DNA of 47,199 nucleotides from Phycisphaerales bacterium (GCA_022843545.1 JALHNL010000017.1:1-47199); one strand, 5' to 3'. Numbered from the stretch's first letter, positions 25,378-35,792 are shown. Numbers and translations are program-made. Notes: generated from the letters alone by a model not told the origin.

Positions 25378-28197
25378 ATGCACGAGAACGACGAGAGTGC
25401 TCAAATCCACGTGCGCGGGCCCGACGGCCGCCAGAGCGGCCCCTTCACCCCGCAGGCCGTGGTCGGTCTGGTGCGGTCCGGTTATGTCGGCCGATTGCAC
25501 GCCATCAAGACCGCGGGCGATGAACACTGGACGCCCGCCCCCAAGGTCACCTGGCTCGCCGCCGAACTGGCCACCGGTGCTTCCCGTCCAGAAGCGAAGC
25601 ACCAGCCCAACGCCGCGAAGCCCCACACGCCCGCGCCGGCGACGCCGGCCAGCACAACATCACCATTGTCAAAGAAGACCGCGCTCATCCTCGCCGGCGG
25701 GCTGGGCTTGGCCATCATCGTGGCGGTCGTTGCGTCTGAGCTCGCGTCTCCGCGCGCCAAGCCGACCGGCCCGAACATCCTCTCGCCGCCGACAGCGAGC
25801 CGCACGCCCGGACCAGACCTGAACACACCCGCCACGCCCCCACCCGCGCCTGACCCCGTCGCGCATCTGCGCAAAGTGGCCGCGGCCCAGAAGTGGCCCG
25901 CTCACGCGATCGAACAGGCGACCTTGCTGCTGAGCACAGACCCCAAGCGTCTGCCCCCGGAAGCGTCAGATCGCCTCGCCAAGCTCAAGCGGCTCGTTGA
26001 GGGCGACGCCGATCCCGCGTTGTCCCAGGAACTCGTCACGGCTCTTTCGGGTAACCAGCCTCCGACCACGGCCCCCGCTCCCGCCGAAGGCGCGTCACCA
26101 CCACCGCAACCATCGGCCGAGTCCAGGATCAAACGGATTCGACAATGGGCGCTCGACGGCCAGGTCTCGCTTGAACAGGCTCGCGAGGCGGAGCAGCTTC
26201 TGAACGCCGGAAGCGAGCTCAGCCCCGAGCAGGTTCAACGCCGCGGCGTCTATGAGAGAGTCGCCGACGGAGTCACGCCCCTCAGCGAACTCGCCGCCGC
26301 GCTGGCTTCGGTGTCGTCGCCCCCGCCCGCAAGCCCGCCGGCCCCCGCCTCAATCCCAGCGACCAATGCGCCGCAGGCGCCGCCGTCCGCCGACGTGTTT
26401 TCCGCTCTCAGGCGCTTCCGTCTGATGGGCGGCCATCTGCAGGCCGTCTCGTGCGCCACATTCAGCCCCGATGGCCGGTACATCGCTTCCACGGCTTGGG
26501 GCTCGGTGGTGTTCATCTGGGATGCCGCGACCGGTCGTCATCTGGGTGCGCTGTCCGGGCACACCGGCGTGGCCGACTCTCCATGGTGGAGCGCGGACGG
26601 GAAGCTCCTGGTGACATCGTCCTGGGACCGCACCGTGCGGGTGTGGGACGTGCCCACCCGTTCCACTCGAACGGTGCTCAAGGGCCACACCGACAAGGTG
26701 GTGAGCGTCGCATTCAGCCCCGATGCTCGCCTGGTCATCACAGCTTCAAGCGACTCCACCGCACGCGTGTGGGACGTGCCTACCGGACAGGCCTTGATCA
26801 CGCTGGCGGGGCACCGCGGGGCCGTGCATAGCGCGTGCTTCTCACCCGACGGACGAGTGATCCTCACCGCTTCAGCCGACGGCACCGCCCGCACCTGGGA
26901 GGCCGCGAGCGGCCGCCAGATCAAGGTGCTTCAGGGACACACCGGACCGGTGTGGAGCGCGGCTTTCAGTCAAGACGGCACGAGCATCGTGACATCCGGG
27001 GATGACACGACCGTGCGCATCTGGGAGTCGGGGACGGGGCGTCATCTTCGCACGCTTCGGGGGCACACCTTGCCGGTGCGACTCGCTCGATACGCGCCCG
27101 ACGGCTCGATGATCGCCACCGCGTCCTGGGACAAGACCGTCAAGCTGTGGGACCCCGTCAACGGAAAGCTCATCCGCACTTTGGCCGGACATGGCGACCG
27201 CGTGCACAGCGTCCACTTCAGCCCGGACTCGATCCTGCTCGTGAGCGCATCAAGCGACCTCTCCGTCCGCGTGTGGGACACCCGCGACGGATCAACACCG
27301 CTGCGCCTCTGCGGGCACGCCGCCACGATCACCGACTCGTGCATCAGCCCCGACGGAACGCTCGCCGCCTCGGCTTCCGCCGACCACACCGCCCGCATCT
27401 GGGACATCCCAGACGGAGTGACACGCCATGAACTCCTCGGGCACACCGCGCCCGTCAGCGCGGTCGACTTCTCCCCCGACGGCGCCATGGTCGCCACCGC
27501 GTCGGCCGACTCCACCGCCAGGCTCTGGAACGTCAAGACCGGCCGGTGCGACGCGATCCTGAAGGGTCATCGCGCGGGCCTGACCTCAATCCGCTTCAGC
27601 GCCGACGGAAAGCTGCTCGTCTCCGCGTCCGAGGATCGCACCGCCAGGATCTGGGAGTCCTCTCACGGGACCCTGATCTCGACCCTCGCCGGGCACACCA
27701 CGCCCGTCACCGCCGCCGCTTTCAGCCCCGACGGCTCGCAGGTCGCCACCGCCGGTGCCGACGGCACCATGCGATTCTGGAACACCGCCGACGGGCAACT
27801 CCTCAAGGTGCTCAAGGCGCACGAGTCGGCGATCCGCTCCATCGCCTACCGACCCGACGGTCTGGCGATCACGACCGCTTCAGAGGACCGAACCGCCAAG
27901 GTCTGGACGCTGCCCGCACGCACCCTCGTAGTCACCCTCGGCGGCCACGCCGATCGAGTGCTCAGCGTGACCTACAGCCCCGACGGCCGCCTGCTCGCCA
28001 CCGCTTCGTCTGATCGGACCTTCGCGGTGTGGAACGCAGACAGCGGGCAGCGTCTGACGACTGCCACGCTGCCCTATGTGATGTCGTCGGTGCGATTCAG
28101 TCCCCTCGGCAACGCGCTCGCTTCCGGCGGGGAGGACCGATGGGTGAGCATCTGGGTGCCGGAGGTCACACCCGGGACACCGGCGACCGCCCCCTGA
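25378..28197 (+). CDS. GYF-like domain and 14-repeat WD40 membrane protein
   Basis: A 939-residue protein. Residues 9-62 resemble a GYF_2-type domain (IHVRGPDGRQSGPFTPQAVV ... GDEHWTP). One membrane helix spans about 101-121. A Pro/Ala linker carries a helical segment (SRIKRIRQWALDGQVSLEQA). From about residue 350 to 935 I count 14 WD40 blades, each with the GH...SPDG...S.D.T.R.W pattern, ending VFIWD, VRVWD, ARVWD and so on to VSIWV. Fourteen fits two seven-bladed propellers. The fold suggests a protein-binding platform at the membrane. It precedes trmB by 28 nt. Such proteins are frequent in planctomycetes. Confidence 0.92.
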   Translation: MHENDESAQIHVRGPDGRQSGPFTPQAVVGLVRSGYVGRLHAIKTAGDEHWTPAPKVTWLAAELATGASRPEAKHQPNAAKPHTPAPATPASTTSPLSKKTALILAGGLGLAIIVAVVASELASPRAKPTGPNILSPPTASRTPGPDLNTPATPPPAPDPVAHLRKVAAAQKWPAHAIEQATLLLSTDPKRLPPEASDRLAKLKRLVEGDADPALSQELVTALSGNQPPTTAPAPAEGASPPPQPSAESRIKRIRQWALDGQVSLEQAREAEQLLNAGSELSPEQVQRRGVYERVADGVTPLSELAAALASVSSPPPASPPAPASIPATNAPQAPPSADVFSALRRFRLMGGHLQAVSCATFSPDGRYIASTAWGSVVFIWDAATGRHLGALSGHTGVADSPWWSADGKLLVTSSWDRTVRVWDVPTRSTRTVLKGHTDKVVSVAFSPDARLVITASSDSTARVWDVPTGQALITLAGHRGAVHSACFSPDGRVILTASADGTARTWEAASGRQIKVLQGHTGPVWSAAFSQDGTSIVTSGDDTTVRIWESGTGRHLRTLRGHTLPVRLARYAPDGSMIATASWDKTVKLWDPVNGKLIRTLAGHGDRVHSVHFSPDSILLVSASSDLSVRVWDTRDGSTPLRLCGHAATITDSCISPDGTLAASASADHTARIWDIPDGVTRHELLGHTAPVSAVDFSPDGAMVATASADSTARLWNVKTGRCDAILKGHRAGLTSIRFSADGKLLVSASEDRTARIWESSHGTLISTLAGHTTPVTAAAFSPDGSQVATAGADGTMRFWNTADGQLLKVLKAHESAIRSIAYRPDGLAITTASEDRTAKVWTLPARTLVVTLGGHADRVLSVTYSPDGRLLATASSDRTFAVWNADSGQRLTTATLPYVMSSVRFSPLGNALASGGEDRWVSIWVPEVTPGTPATAP

Positions 28198-28225
28198 CCT
28201 GCCCCGCCGCGCCAATACTCACCCC

Positions 28226-28957
28226 ATGTCCTTCGGCCTTTCCCGCGGACGCACGCTTGATCCTGGCCCGATCGCCGTGCCGCCCGCGCTCATCCCGCCC
28301 ATGCCCGACGACGTGCTCACCAACCGGGCGGGCGCGCACCTGCCCATTCACACGTGGTTTGAGCATCCGGATCGCCCCCTGCACCTGGAGATCGGGTCGG
28401 GCAAGGGCACGTTCCTGATGCAGGCCGCGCCGCGTCAGCCGGGGGTGAACTTCCTGGGGATCGAGTATGCCCAGGAGTTCTACTTCTACGCCGCGGACCG
28501 GCTGCGCCGCGCGATGGTCCCGAACGTGAGGATGATGGGGATCGACGCGGCGGAGTTTTTGCACTGGCGCGTGCCGGACAACTGCCTGCACACGATCCAC
28601 CTCTACTTCCCCGATCCGTGGCCCAAGAGCCGCCACCACCGCCGGCGCATGGTGCAGGACCGCTTCATGCTCGACGCGGCCCGGACGCTGGTTGACGGCG
28701 GCGAACTGCGGGTGGTGACCGACCACGCCGACTACTGGGCGTGGATGGAGGAGCACTTCGCGCGGTTCACCCCGCCCGCGGCGGGCGCGCCGTTCACGCG
28801 CGAGGTTCTGCCGCCGGCGGGCGCCGACCTGCTGACCGAGTCGGGGCAGTCGGAGATCGTGGGCACGAACTTTGAGCGCAAATATCGGGCCGAGGGGCGG
28901 ACGTTCAACGCCGCGCTGCTGAGGCGGGTGGCGCGTGTAGCGGCTGGGCAAGGCTGA
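28226..28957 (+). CDS. trmB: tRNA (guanine-N7-)-methyltransferase
   Basis: A 243-residue SAM-dependent enzyme that methylates G46 of tRNAs. The SAM site is LHLEIGSGKGTFLMQ, and the signature HLYFPDPWPKSRHHRRRM is diagnostic. LVDGGELRVVTDHADYWAW and the ending GTNFERKYRAEGR match the family. It stands 28 nt after the WD40 gene and may be co-transcribed. A tRNA-His gene lies 300 nt downstream on the other strand. Confidence 0.96.
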   Translation: MSFGLSRGRTLDPGPIAVPPALIPPMPDDVLTNRAGAHLPIHTWFEHPDRPLHLEIGSGKGTFLMQAAPRQPGVNFLGIEYAQEFYFYAADRLRRAMVPNVRMMGIDAAEFLHWRVPDNCLHTIHLYFPDPWPKSRHHRRRMVQDRFMLDAARTLVDGGELRVVTDHADYWAWMEEHFARFTPPAAGAPFTREVLPPAGADLLTESGQSEIVGTNFERKYRAEGRTFNAALLRRVARVAAGQG

Positions 28958-29029
28958 TCTGGCGGGCGATGTGCCGGTTCGGCACCCGAGGGAGTGCACC
29001 GGGTGTACGGTGTTCATGGAGCCTCGCGC

Positions 29030-29323
29030 ATGAACCCGCCCCCCACCGCTTTGCCAGCCCGCGACCACCTGAGCCCGTCTCGCCTGGCTGAGGCCCGAGC
29101 CGCCGTCGCGTCCATCGCGGGCTTCACCGACCTTCTGGCCTGCGGGGGCAAGGACCCGTCGGTTCGGCTGGAGTGCACCGAGGCGATCCGGCGCGGGCTG
29201 GAACGCCTCCGCGCCTGTCTGGACGCGGAGTGTGACACGCCGTCACGCGAAAGTGGGAAAGGGCGACCGACGGGACTCGAACCCGCGACAACCGGGACCA
29301 CAACCCGGTGCTCTGCCAACTGA
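29030..29323 (+). CDS. Small uncertain ORF overlapping the antisense tRNA-His
   Basis: A 97-residue frame. Residues 10-65 have protein character, including LSPSRLAEARAAVASIAGFT and KDPSVRLECTEAIRRGLERL, mainly helical. The last 20 residues are read through the complement of tRNA-His, which is unusual for a true gene. The core may be a small protein whose original stop has been lost, or a chance frame. No function is proposed. Confidence 0.35.
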   Translation: MNPPPTALPARDHLSPSRLAEARAAVASIAGFTDLLACGGKDPSVRLECTEAIRRGLERLRACLDAECDTPSRESGKGRPTGLEPATTGTTTRCSAN

Positions 29324-29335
29324 GCTACGATCGCC
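29262..29335 (-). tRNA. tRNA-His (GTG)
   Basis: A 74-nt cloverleaf without encoded CCA. The acceptor GGCGATCG pairs with CGGTCGCC and includes the extra G-1:C73 pair that marks histidine tRNA. The D-arm starts TAGCTCAG, the anticodon stem CCGGG/CCCGG encloses TTGTGGT with anticodon GTG (29299-29301), and the T-arm contains GGTTCGAGTC. Confidence 0.95.
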
Positions 29336-29591
29336 ATCAACGCGGGGCGTGAAGACCGCCCTTGAGCGTCCTGAACAATAAGTCCGCCGAGGCCCCCGGG
29401 CAACCCGCCCCGGCGCGGGTCTGGAGGGTGGCTTGGGGGCGGGTTCACTTTCCCCTGGCAAGTACTTCGCGCCCCCACCCCTAAGTGGCTATCGTGCCCT
29501 GCCCGGAGGCCGCGACTCCGCGTCTTTCCGGGGGCCCGAGGGCCATCCTGGGCCTGACTGGACTTCCGCTTCACGCCTTGAGGAGCACGCC

Positions 29592-31217
<1,626 letters not shown>

Positions 31218-31229
31218 GGCCCGAAGCGC

Positions 31230-31299
31230 GAATCGCGAGTGGCGAATCGCGAATCGTGGATAGGCAGTCGCGAGTGCTGAGGGCTGAGTGCTGAGAATA
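31230..31299. repeat. Heptamer-phased array, GAATCGC/GAGTGCT type, 10 units
   Basis: Ten units in perfect 7-nt phase: GAATCGC, GAGTGGC, GAATCGC, GAATCGT, GGATAGG, CAGTCGC, GAGTGCT, GAGGGCT, GAGTGCT, GAGAATA. It begins 12 nt after the pckA stop and ends 5 nt before the terminator stem. Confidence 0.85.
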
Positions 31300-31304
31300 G
31301 ACAA

Positions 31305-31332
31305 AGGCCCGGGCGCGTGTTCGCCCGGGCCT
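31305..31332. terminator. Terminator between convergent pckA and the FN3-like gene
   Basis: An 11-bp stem AGGCCCGGGCG / CGCCCGGGCCT with a 6-nt loop, followed by GTTTC on plus and by TTTG on minus. It can serve both convergent genes. Confidence 0.85.
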
Positions 31333-31378
31333 GTTTCATGTTGTCGAAAAAATGTCCGGACGAGGCGACCTCGTCCTC

Positions 31379-32125
31379 TTACGCCGCGGCGCGGAGGGTG
31401 GGCGGGGCCAGTTCCGGGCTGCCTTCCTCGGCGAACTGCTTGAAGGACACGCCGCCGCCGCCCTCGACACCGAATTCCACCGCGATCACATCGCTGGCGA
31501 GCCCCACGTTCGTCCCGCGCTGGCCCTGCACGATGTACTTCACGCCCTCGGCCGCCGCCGAAGTGGGCACCGAGGCGTCGGTGAAGGACATGCGGCGGTT
31601 CTGAAGGGTCGAGCCGCTCGTCCCGCCCATGTGAACGTACCCGGACTGGTCCGGCAAGCGCCTGAACACGTTGTAGAACGAGCCGCTGGAGGCCGCCGAA
31701 TACTCGCCCGACCACGAGAGCGTGATCGCCCCGCCCGGCTCCAAGACAACCTGGAAGTCGGTCGGCTTGCCGGGGGGCGGAGCCGGAGTGGCGGGGGCGG
31801 GCTGAGGAATCTGGGCCAGCGAATAGACCGCGCCGGGCACGGGCTGAAGATCCGCGAAGGCTTTGATCGTCTTGACCAGGTCCGAGGCCAGTTCGCGCAT
31901 GCCCGCCGCGCTGGTGTTGAGCGTGTTGGTGGCGGCCTTGCTGGCGTTGCGGGCGGCCAGGGCGGCGTTGTAGGCGGCGCGGGTCTGCGTCGTCAGCGTC
32001 GTGAGGCTGGTGATCTGCGCCGCCGTGAGCCCGATCGAGGCGGCGGGGGCCGAAGTCCACACCGGCAGGTGCGACTCACAAAACTCGATCTGCTCAAGAA
32101 CCTTGGATGGAATGACGGTGCCCAT
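31379..32125 (-). CDS. Helical plus FN3-like hypothetical protein (paralogue A)
   Basis: A 248-residue protein. Residues 1-95 are helical and Ala/Thr-rich, including EFCESHLPVW and DLVKTIKAFADLQ. A Pro-rich linker follows, then a domain at about 118-215 with strands like DFQVVLEPGGAITLSWSG, FYNVFRRLPDQ and KYIVQGQRGTNVGLAS, which resembles a fibronectin type III fold. It shares order and motifs with the protein at 34902 (EFAEAHAPVW, TIKAFA, VLRKLPG, YQIVGQRGRVRGESS), so the two are paralogues in opposite orientation. There is no signal peptide. Function unknown. It starts ATG at 32125. Confidence 0.7.
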   Translation of the reverse strand: MGTVIPSKVLEQIEFCESHLPVWTSAPAASIGLTAAQITSLTTLTTQTRAAYNAALAARNASKAATNTLNTSAAGMRELASDLVKTIKAFADLQPVPGAVYSLAQIPQPAPATPAPPPGKPTDFQVVLEPGGAITLSWSGEYSAASSGSFYNVFRRLPDQSGYVHMGGTSGSTLQNRRMSFTDASVPTSAAAEGVKYIVQGQRGTNVGLASDVIAVEFGVEGGGGVSFKQFAEEGSPELAPPTLRAAA

Positions 32126-32294
32126 GTCTTTGTCTCCTGGAATGAAGTTCCGGTCCCTAGCCCTTCGACCCGTGCCGGTCTCTTCTTAAGCGGAACCGGT
32201 ATTTTTCATCACCTCGACACAGAGAAAGACATTGTGCACAAAGAAAGGCAGGAAGGAAGGCAGGAAGAAGAGGACGGAGCCGGAACCGGGGCTC

Positions 32295-32546
32295 AAGACC
32301 AAAGACCTGACCGCGAAGGGCTCGAAGGGGGACGCGAAGGACGCGGGGACTGGGCACTGGGCACGGACGGAAAACATGAAGACTGAAAACCTGACCGCGA
32401 AGGGCTCGAAGGGGGACGCGAAGGACGCGAAGACAGCCGCTTGGTACGCGGAGGAAGACATGAAGACCAAAGACTTGACCGCGAAGGGCTCGAAGCGGGA
32501 CACGAAGGACGCGAAGAAGACGGGTTTTGGCGCGGAGCAAGAGGAG
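32295..32546. repeat. 84-bp tandem repeat, 3 copies
   Basis: Copies begin at 32295, 32379 and 32463, exactly 84 nt apart. The first 51 nt of each are nearly identical, with the core GACCGCGAAGGGCTCGAAG; the remaining 33 nt vary more. The period is 28 codons, and a frame stays open through it on both strands. I treat it as a non-coding repeat because neither translation has recognisable protein character. Confidence 0.9.
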
Positions 32547-32801
32547 CACACGGGGATTCCCGTGCCGGACTCGCTCACCAAACCGGCGAAGCGCAAGACC
32601 TCACCCCCGCTGATGGCCCCGGAGGGGCCACGGGCTGTAGCCACGGGTGCAGCGAGGCCCGAAGGGACGAGCGCAACCCGTGGAAAGCACGCCCCCACCT
32701 AGCGCAGAGCCCCGGCAGGGGCGAAGGGGGCGACGAAGGGCGCGAAGAAGACGGGCATGTACGCGGAGCAAGAGGAGAACGCGGGGATTCCCGTGCCGGA
32801 C
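32511..32801. repeat. 60-nt direct repeat, offset 231 nt
   Basis: 32511-32570 and 32742-32801 match over 60 nt with few mismatches (GCGAAGAAGACGGG ... CGGGGATTCCCGTGCCGGAC). Between them lie two hairpins: TGGCCCC-gga-GGGGCCA (32614-32630) and CCACGGGT/ACCCGTGG (32641-32648, 32676-32683). No gene can be supported between 32126 and 32935 apart from these repeats. Confidence 0.8.
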
Positions 32802-32935
32802 GAGGGCAGCGCGGCAGCGAAGGTGGCGCGCGGGTTCATCTTCATGCCCGACCGAGGCGCGTGGATCGATGCGGCCCGGCGCGGCGAGCCATCGGCCCTA
32901 ACGCAAACCAACGCGGGGGCTGCTCGGGCTCGGCT

Positions 32936-34174
32936 CTATCCCTTTGCCACGGCAGCCAAGTTGGGGGGCGCGCTGCTCTCCTTGGGCGGCGCGACAACCA
33001 CTGTTCTGAATACGGCCTGCAGCGCGTAGGGCCGGTCCTCCAACGTAGCCTGGCCTTCCTTGAGCATTGCGAGGTAGGTCTGGATGAGAACAACGCGCTC
33101 GCCCGCATCGGTGCTCAGATGAAGGTGCATCAAGAACAGCCGAACCAGCGTTCGGAGAAGCCACAGCCCGAGCGTGATGAACACGGCCGTCATGACCATC
33201 TTGCCCAGCGGCAGGCGCGGCCAGTCGAAGAGATCTTTGAGCGGGAGGTGCTCATCTACCCACAACCAGATCCCCACGGCAGCTCCCGCAAACGCGGCGA
33301 TGTTCACCAGGCCGTATCCCAAAGCGAACGCACCGTGGATCCATCGACGCCTATTCCAGTAGTTCACCGGCGCCTGGAGCGCCATCTGCTTCTCCATCGC
33401 CTCCTTGAACCGCTGGAGTTCTTGCTTGGCGTTCTCGACTTGAACTTTGGCTTCGGCGACGGCGACTCTGATCTCCTCAGTTGAGGCATTTAGACCGGCA
33501 CTCACTTGCGCGCCGGCGTCGGCGGCTTGCTTCTTGAGCTGATCAAGTGCAGTCTGCACATCCCTCTCGGCATTGTCGATAGCCTCGGCGGCTTTGGACT
33601 GTATGGTGCTCTGCGCGGTCTGCTGCCAGTCGGCGAGTTGGTTGCGGGCCCTGCCAGCTTCGTCGATCACCTGGCTGACGGACTTCTTCGCTTCCTCGGC
33701 AGTGCGGTCCAGTTCGCTGCGTAACCGCAGCAGGTCTTGACCGATGGTCTCCTTCGTGTCGGCGGACCCCTTCTCGAATTCGTGGGCGAGCAGGAAGCCG
33801 CGCAGCCTCTCCGGCATGTTCGCGTCAACCTGTTCCTTCAGAAAGTAGGAAAGCGCGCCCTTCACGGCGTCCAACCCGCCCTTCTCGCGGAGCGACTGGA
33901 TGAAAACGCTCCTCACTGACGTAGAGACGACACTACTTGACAGTCCCTTCTGGACAAGTTCGGCGAGTTTCGCCAAACTGTCTGGCCCAGCTTCATTCCA
34001 CCGCTCTATTTGTTGAATGTTCGATACCAGTGCACCGAACCTCTCGCCAAGGAGCGTCCCGGACCAAAACACCTTTTCCTTTGTTAGCCATTCCTTCAAC
34101 TCAGCCACGGACTTAAACGCAAACTGTCCGTTCTCGCCCAGATCGATGACAACCTCTTGAGATGCGTCAGACAT
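32936..34174 (-). CDS. Coiled-coil protein with two C-terminal membrane helices, DUF6161-like
   Basis: A 412-residue protein. Residues 1-130 are mixed; about 143-266 form a long heptad-rich coiled coil (SELDRTAEEAKKSVSQVIDE onward); membrane helices span about 279-306 and 324-348. The cytoplasmic tail contains STDAGERVVLIQTYLAMLKE and DRPYALQAVFR, which from memory resembles DUF6161. ATG at 34174 has GGAG 5 nt upstream; two earlier codons (34177, 34180) do not. Codon use is visibly richer in A/T than its neighbours, suggesting recent acquisition. It lies between two repeat blocks and two paralogues. Function unknown. Confidence 0.75.
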   Translation of the reverse strand: MSDASQEVVIDLGENGQFAFKSVAELKEWLTKEKVFWSGTLLGERFGALVSNIQQIERWNEAGPDSLAKLAELVQKGLSSSVVSTSVRSVFIQSLREKGGLDAVKGALSYFLKEQVDANMPERLRGFLLAHEFEKGSADTKETIGQDLLRLRSELDRTAEEAKKSVSQVIDEAGRARNQLADWQQTAQSTIQSKAAEAIDNAERDVQTALDQLKKQAADAGAQVSAGLNASTEEIRVAVAEAKVQVENAKQELQRFKEAMEKQMALQAPVNYWNRRRWIHGAFALGYGLVNIAAFAGAAVGIWLWVDEHLPLKDLFDWPRLPLGKMVMTAVFITLGLWLLRTLVRLFLMHLHLSTDAGERVVLIQTYLAMLKEGQATLEDRPYALQAVFRTVVVAPPKESSAPPNLAAVAKG

Positions 34175-34412
34175 GGCCACTCCAAAAGGATGAGTTTCCG
34201 TCGCTCCAGAGTCTACCGCCGTCCCCGTCCCGACACCTTGCCGAAGCGCAAGCGGATCGTACGAACACCATCGGGAGCCGACCTTGCTGAAGCCGCCGAT
34301 GACAGGGGCTTCGCCCCCGTCACCCCCGGGGAGGAGGCGGGCGGGAACGCCGGGCAGGGCTTGGTCTTCCTGCCTTTAAGCCGGGCCGGCGCTTGAGGCC
34401 ACTCGGGAGCGC

Positions 34413-34580
34413 GAATCGTGAGTCGCGAGTCGCGAATCGGGAAGGCATCGAACTCGACCGTCCCCGCGCTCCCCTCCGCCCGACTCGCGCTCCCCTCTGC
34501 CCGACTCGCGATTCGCCATTCGCCGTTCGCCAGTCGCGCCCCTCCCCCCCCGATTCGCGATTCGCCATTCGCCATTCGCG
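34413..34580. repeat. Two opposed heptamer arrays (GAATCGC and ATTCGCC types)
   Basis: 34413-34447 has five units of GAATCGT/GAGTCGC type. 34483-34580 is 98 nt, 14 units in phase, mostly ATTCGCC, ATTCGCG, GTTCGCC and ACTCGCG with a few C-rich units between. The second array is on the whole complementary to the first, so the two could pair into a long imperfect hairpin. Confidence 0.8.
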
Positions 34581-34611
34581 TTGGAAGAGGGGGCGTACGC
34601 ACAAAACGAGC

Positions 34612-34800
34612 CTGTCCGCGCAGCGTGGACGCGTTGGTTTTTTCCACGCTCGGGGGCGGGTGGAGAAAACAAGGCTGTCCGTGCGGCGTGGACGCGCTTG
34701 TTTTTTTCACACGGCGGGGCGGATGAGGAAAAGAAGCCTGTCCGCGCGGCGTGGACGCGGTGGTTCGCGGCTCGGACGGGCTTTTTCCTCTTCCCGTCTT
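34612..34800. repeat. 63-bp tandem repeat, 3 copies
   Basis: Copies begin at 34612, 34675 and 34738, exactly 63 nt apart, each starting CTGTCCG followed by GGCGTGGACGCG (first copy CAGCGTGG). The third copy diverges after about 30 nt. A T-rich tract follows the core in the first two. The period is 21 codons and frames stay open on both strands. No gene is supported between 34175 and 34901. Confidence 0.88.
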
Positions 34801-34901
34801 CCTTACGGCCTTTCTTTGTGCCACTCCCTGTCCTCCGTGTCTCCGTGTTGAATCCGCTGACCGGGCTGAAGGCGGCACAAAAATCGGTCGAAAGGGCACG
34901 T

Positions 34902-35708
34902 ATGCGGGTGGTGCCCAAAACATTCCGGCAGGTGGTGGAGTTTGCCGAGGCGCACGCGCCGGTGTGGGAGGTTGATCCGGCGCAGATCGGGCTGGACGGC
35001 AAGCAGGTGGGCGCGCTGGTGGATCAGGCGAAGCTCGCCCGCGAGGCGTATGACCGGGCGATCAAGGCGCGCGAGGCGGCGGTGGCCGCGACGGCGGCGA
35101 TGCGGGCGGAGGTGGCCGCGCTGCGCAAGATGCTGGGCGGGTATGTGGCGACGATCAAAGCCTTTGCGCGGGGCGGGGGGCCGGAGGGGTATCCGCCGGA
35201 TCAGATTCTGGCCATCGCGCAGATCGACCCGCCCAAGAAGCGCGGGAGCGGCGGGGACGCGGGTCGCTCCGGCGGGGAGGGGGGTCGGCAGTCGGTGCGG
35301 TACGGCGATCCGCCCGGGCAGCCGCGGCTGGTGAGGACGCATCTGTGGCCGACGGGCGCGGTGGAGGTTTCTTGGGCCGCGGAAAGGGCCGCTTCGCGCA
35401 CCGGGGCGTACTTCACGGTGTTGAGAAAGCTGCCCGGCGAGGGGGCGTGGAGGATTTTGGGCACCAGCCCGGGTCTGAGCCGGACGCGGAGGCGCGCGGT
35501 CTTCTTGGACAGCACGCTCCCCGCGGGCTCGCCATGGGCCGAATACCAGATCGTCGGGCAGCGCGGGCGGGTGAGGGGCGAATCGAGCGGGGTGGTGACG
35601 GTGAACCTGGGTGTTTTTCAGCCGCCGGGAGCGGTCTGCGCGCTGGCCGGGCTGGCTTCGCCCGCCTGTGCGCCCCAGCCGCCGCCGAATTTGTGTAAGG
35701 CCGCGTAA
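34902..35708 (+). CDS. Helical plus FN3-like hypothetical protein (paralogue B)
   Basis: A 268-residue protein with the same layout as 31379-32125: helical N-terminus (VVEFAEAHAPVW, IGLDGKQVGALVDQAKLARE, then MLGGYVATIKAFARG), a Gly-rich linker, and an FN3-like domain (AVEVSWAAERAAS, YFTVLRKLPGEGAW, AEYQIVGQRGRVRGESSG). A Pro/Cys-rich tail follows. ATG at 34902 follows AAAGGG; the frame continues upstream through the 63-bp repeats to 34581, but that part is repeat-derived. Function unknown. Confidence 0.7.
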   Translation: MRVVPKTFRQVVEFAEAHAPVWEVDPAQIGLDGKQVGALVDQAKLAREAYDRAIKAREAAVAATAAMRAEVAALRKMLGGYVATIKAFARGGGPEGYPPDQILAIAQIDPPKKRGSGGDAGRSGGEGGRQSVRYGDPPGQPRLVRTHLWPTGAVEVSWAAERAASRTGAYFTVLRKLPGEGAWRILGTSPGLSRTRRRAVFLDSTLPAGSPWAEYQIVGQRGRVRGESSGVVTVNLGVFQPPGAVCALAGLASPACAPQPPPNLCKAA

Positions 35709-35792
35709 CGCGGGGCGCACGCCGCGCGAGCCGGGGCGGAAGCCGCGGGAGCCCGCGTGCAAGCGGAGCCCGGTTTGGGTTAGACTGCCCGG

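Noticed and set aside
32232-32702. Possible protein made of 28-residue repeats (KTKDLTAKGSKGDAKDA type)
   Set aside because: The frame is open only because the repeat period is a multiple of three; the opposite strand is open too, and there is no Shine-Dalgarno or known domain. Kept as a DNA repeat, although the point is not fully closed.
32295-34800. CRISPR array
   Set aside because: Repeats are directly adjacent or vary within the unit, spacers are not unique sequences of even size, and no cas gene is near.
34581-34901. N-terminal extension of paralogue B through the 63-bp repeats
   Set aside because: The extension is repeat-derived, absent from paralogue A, and an internal ATG at 34902 has a plausible ribosome site.
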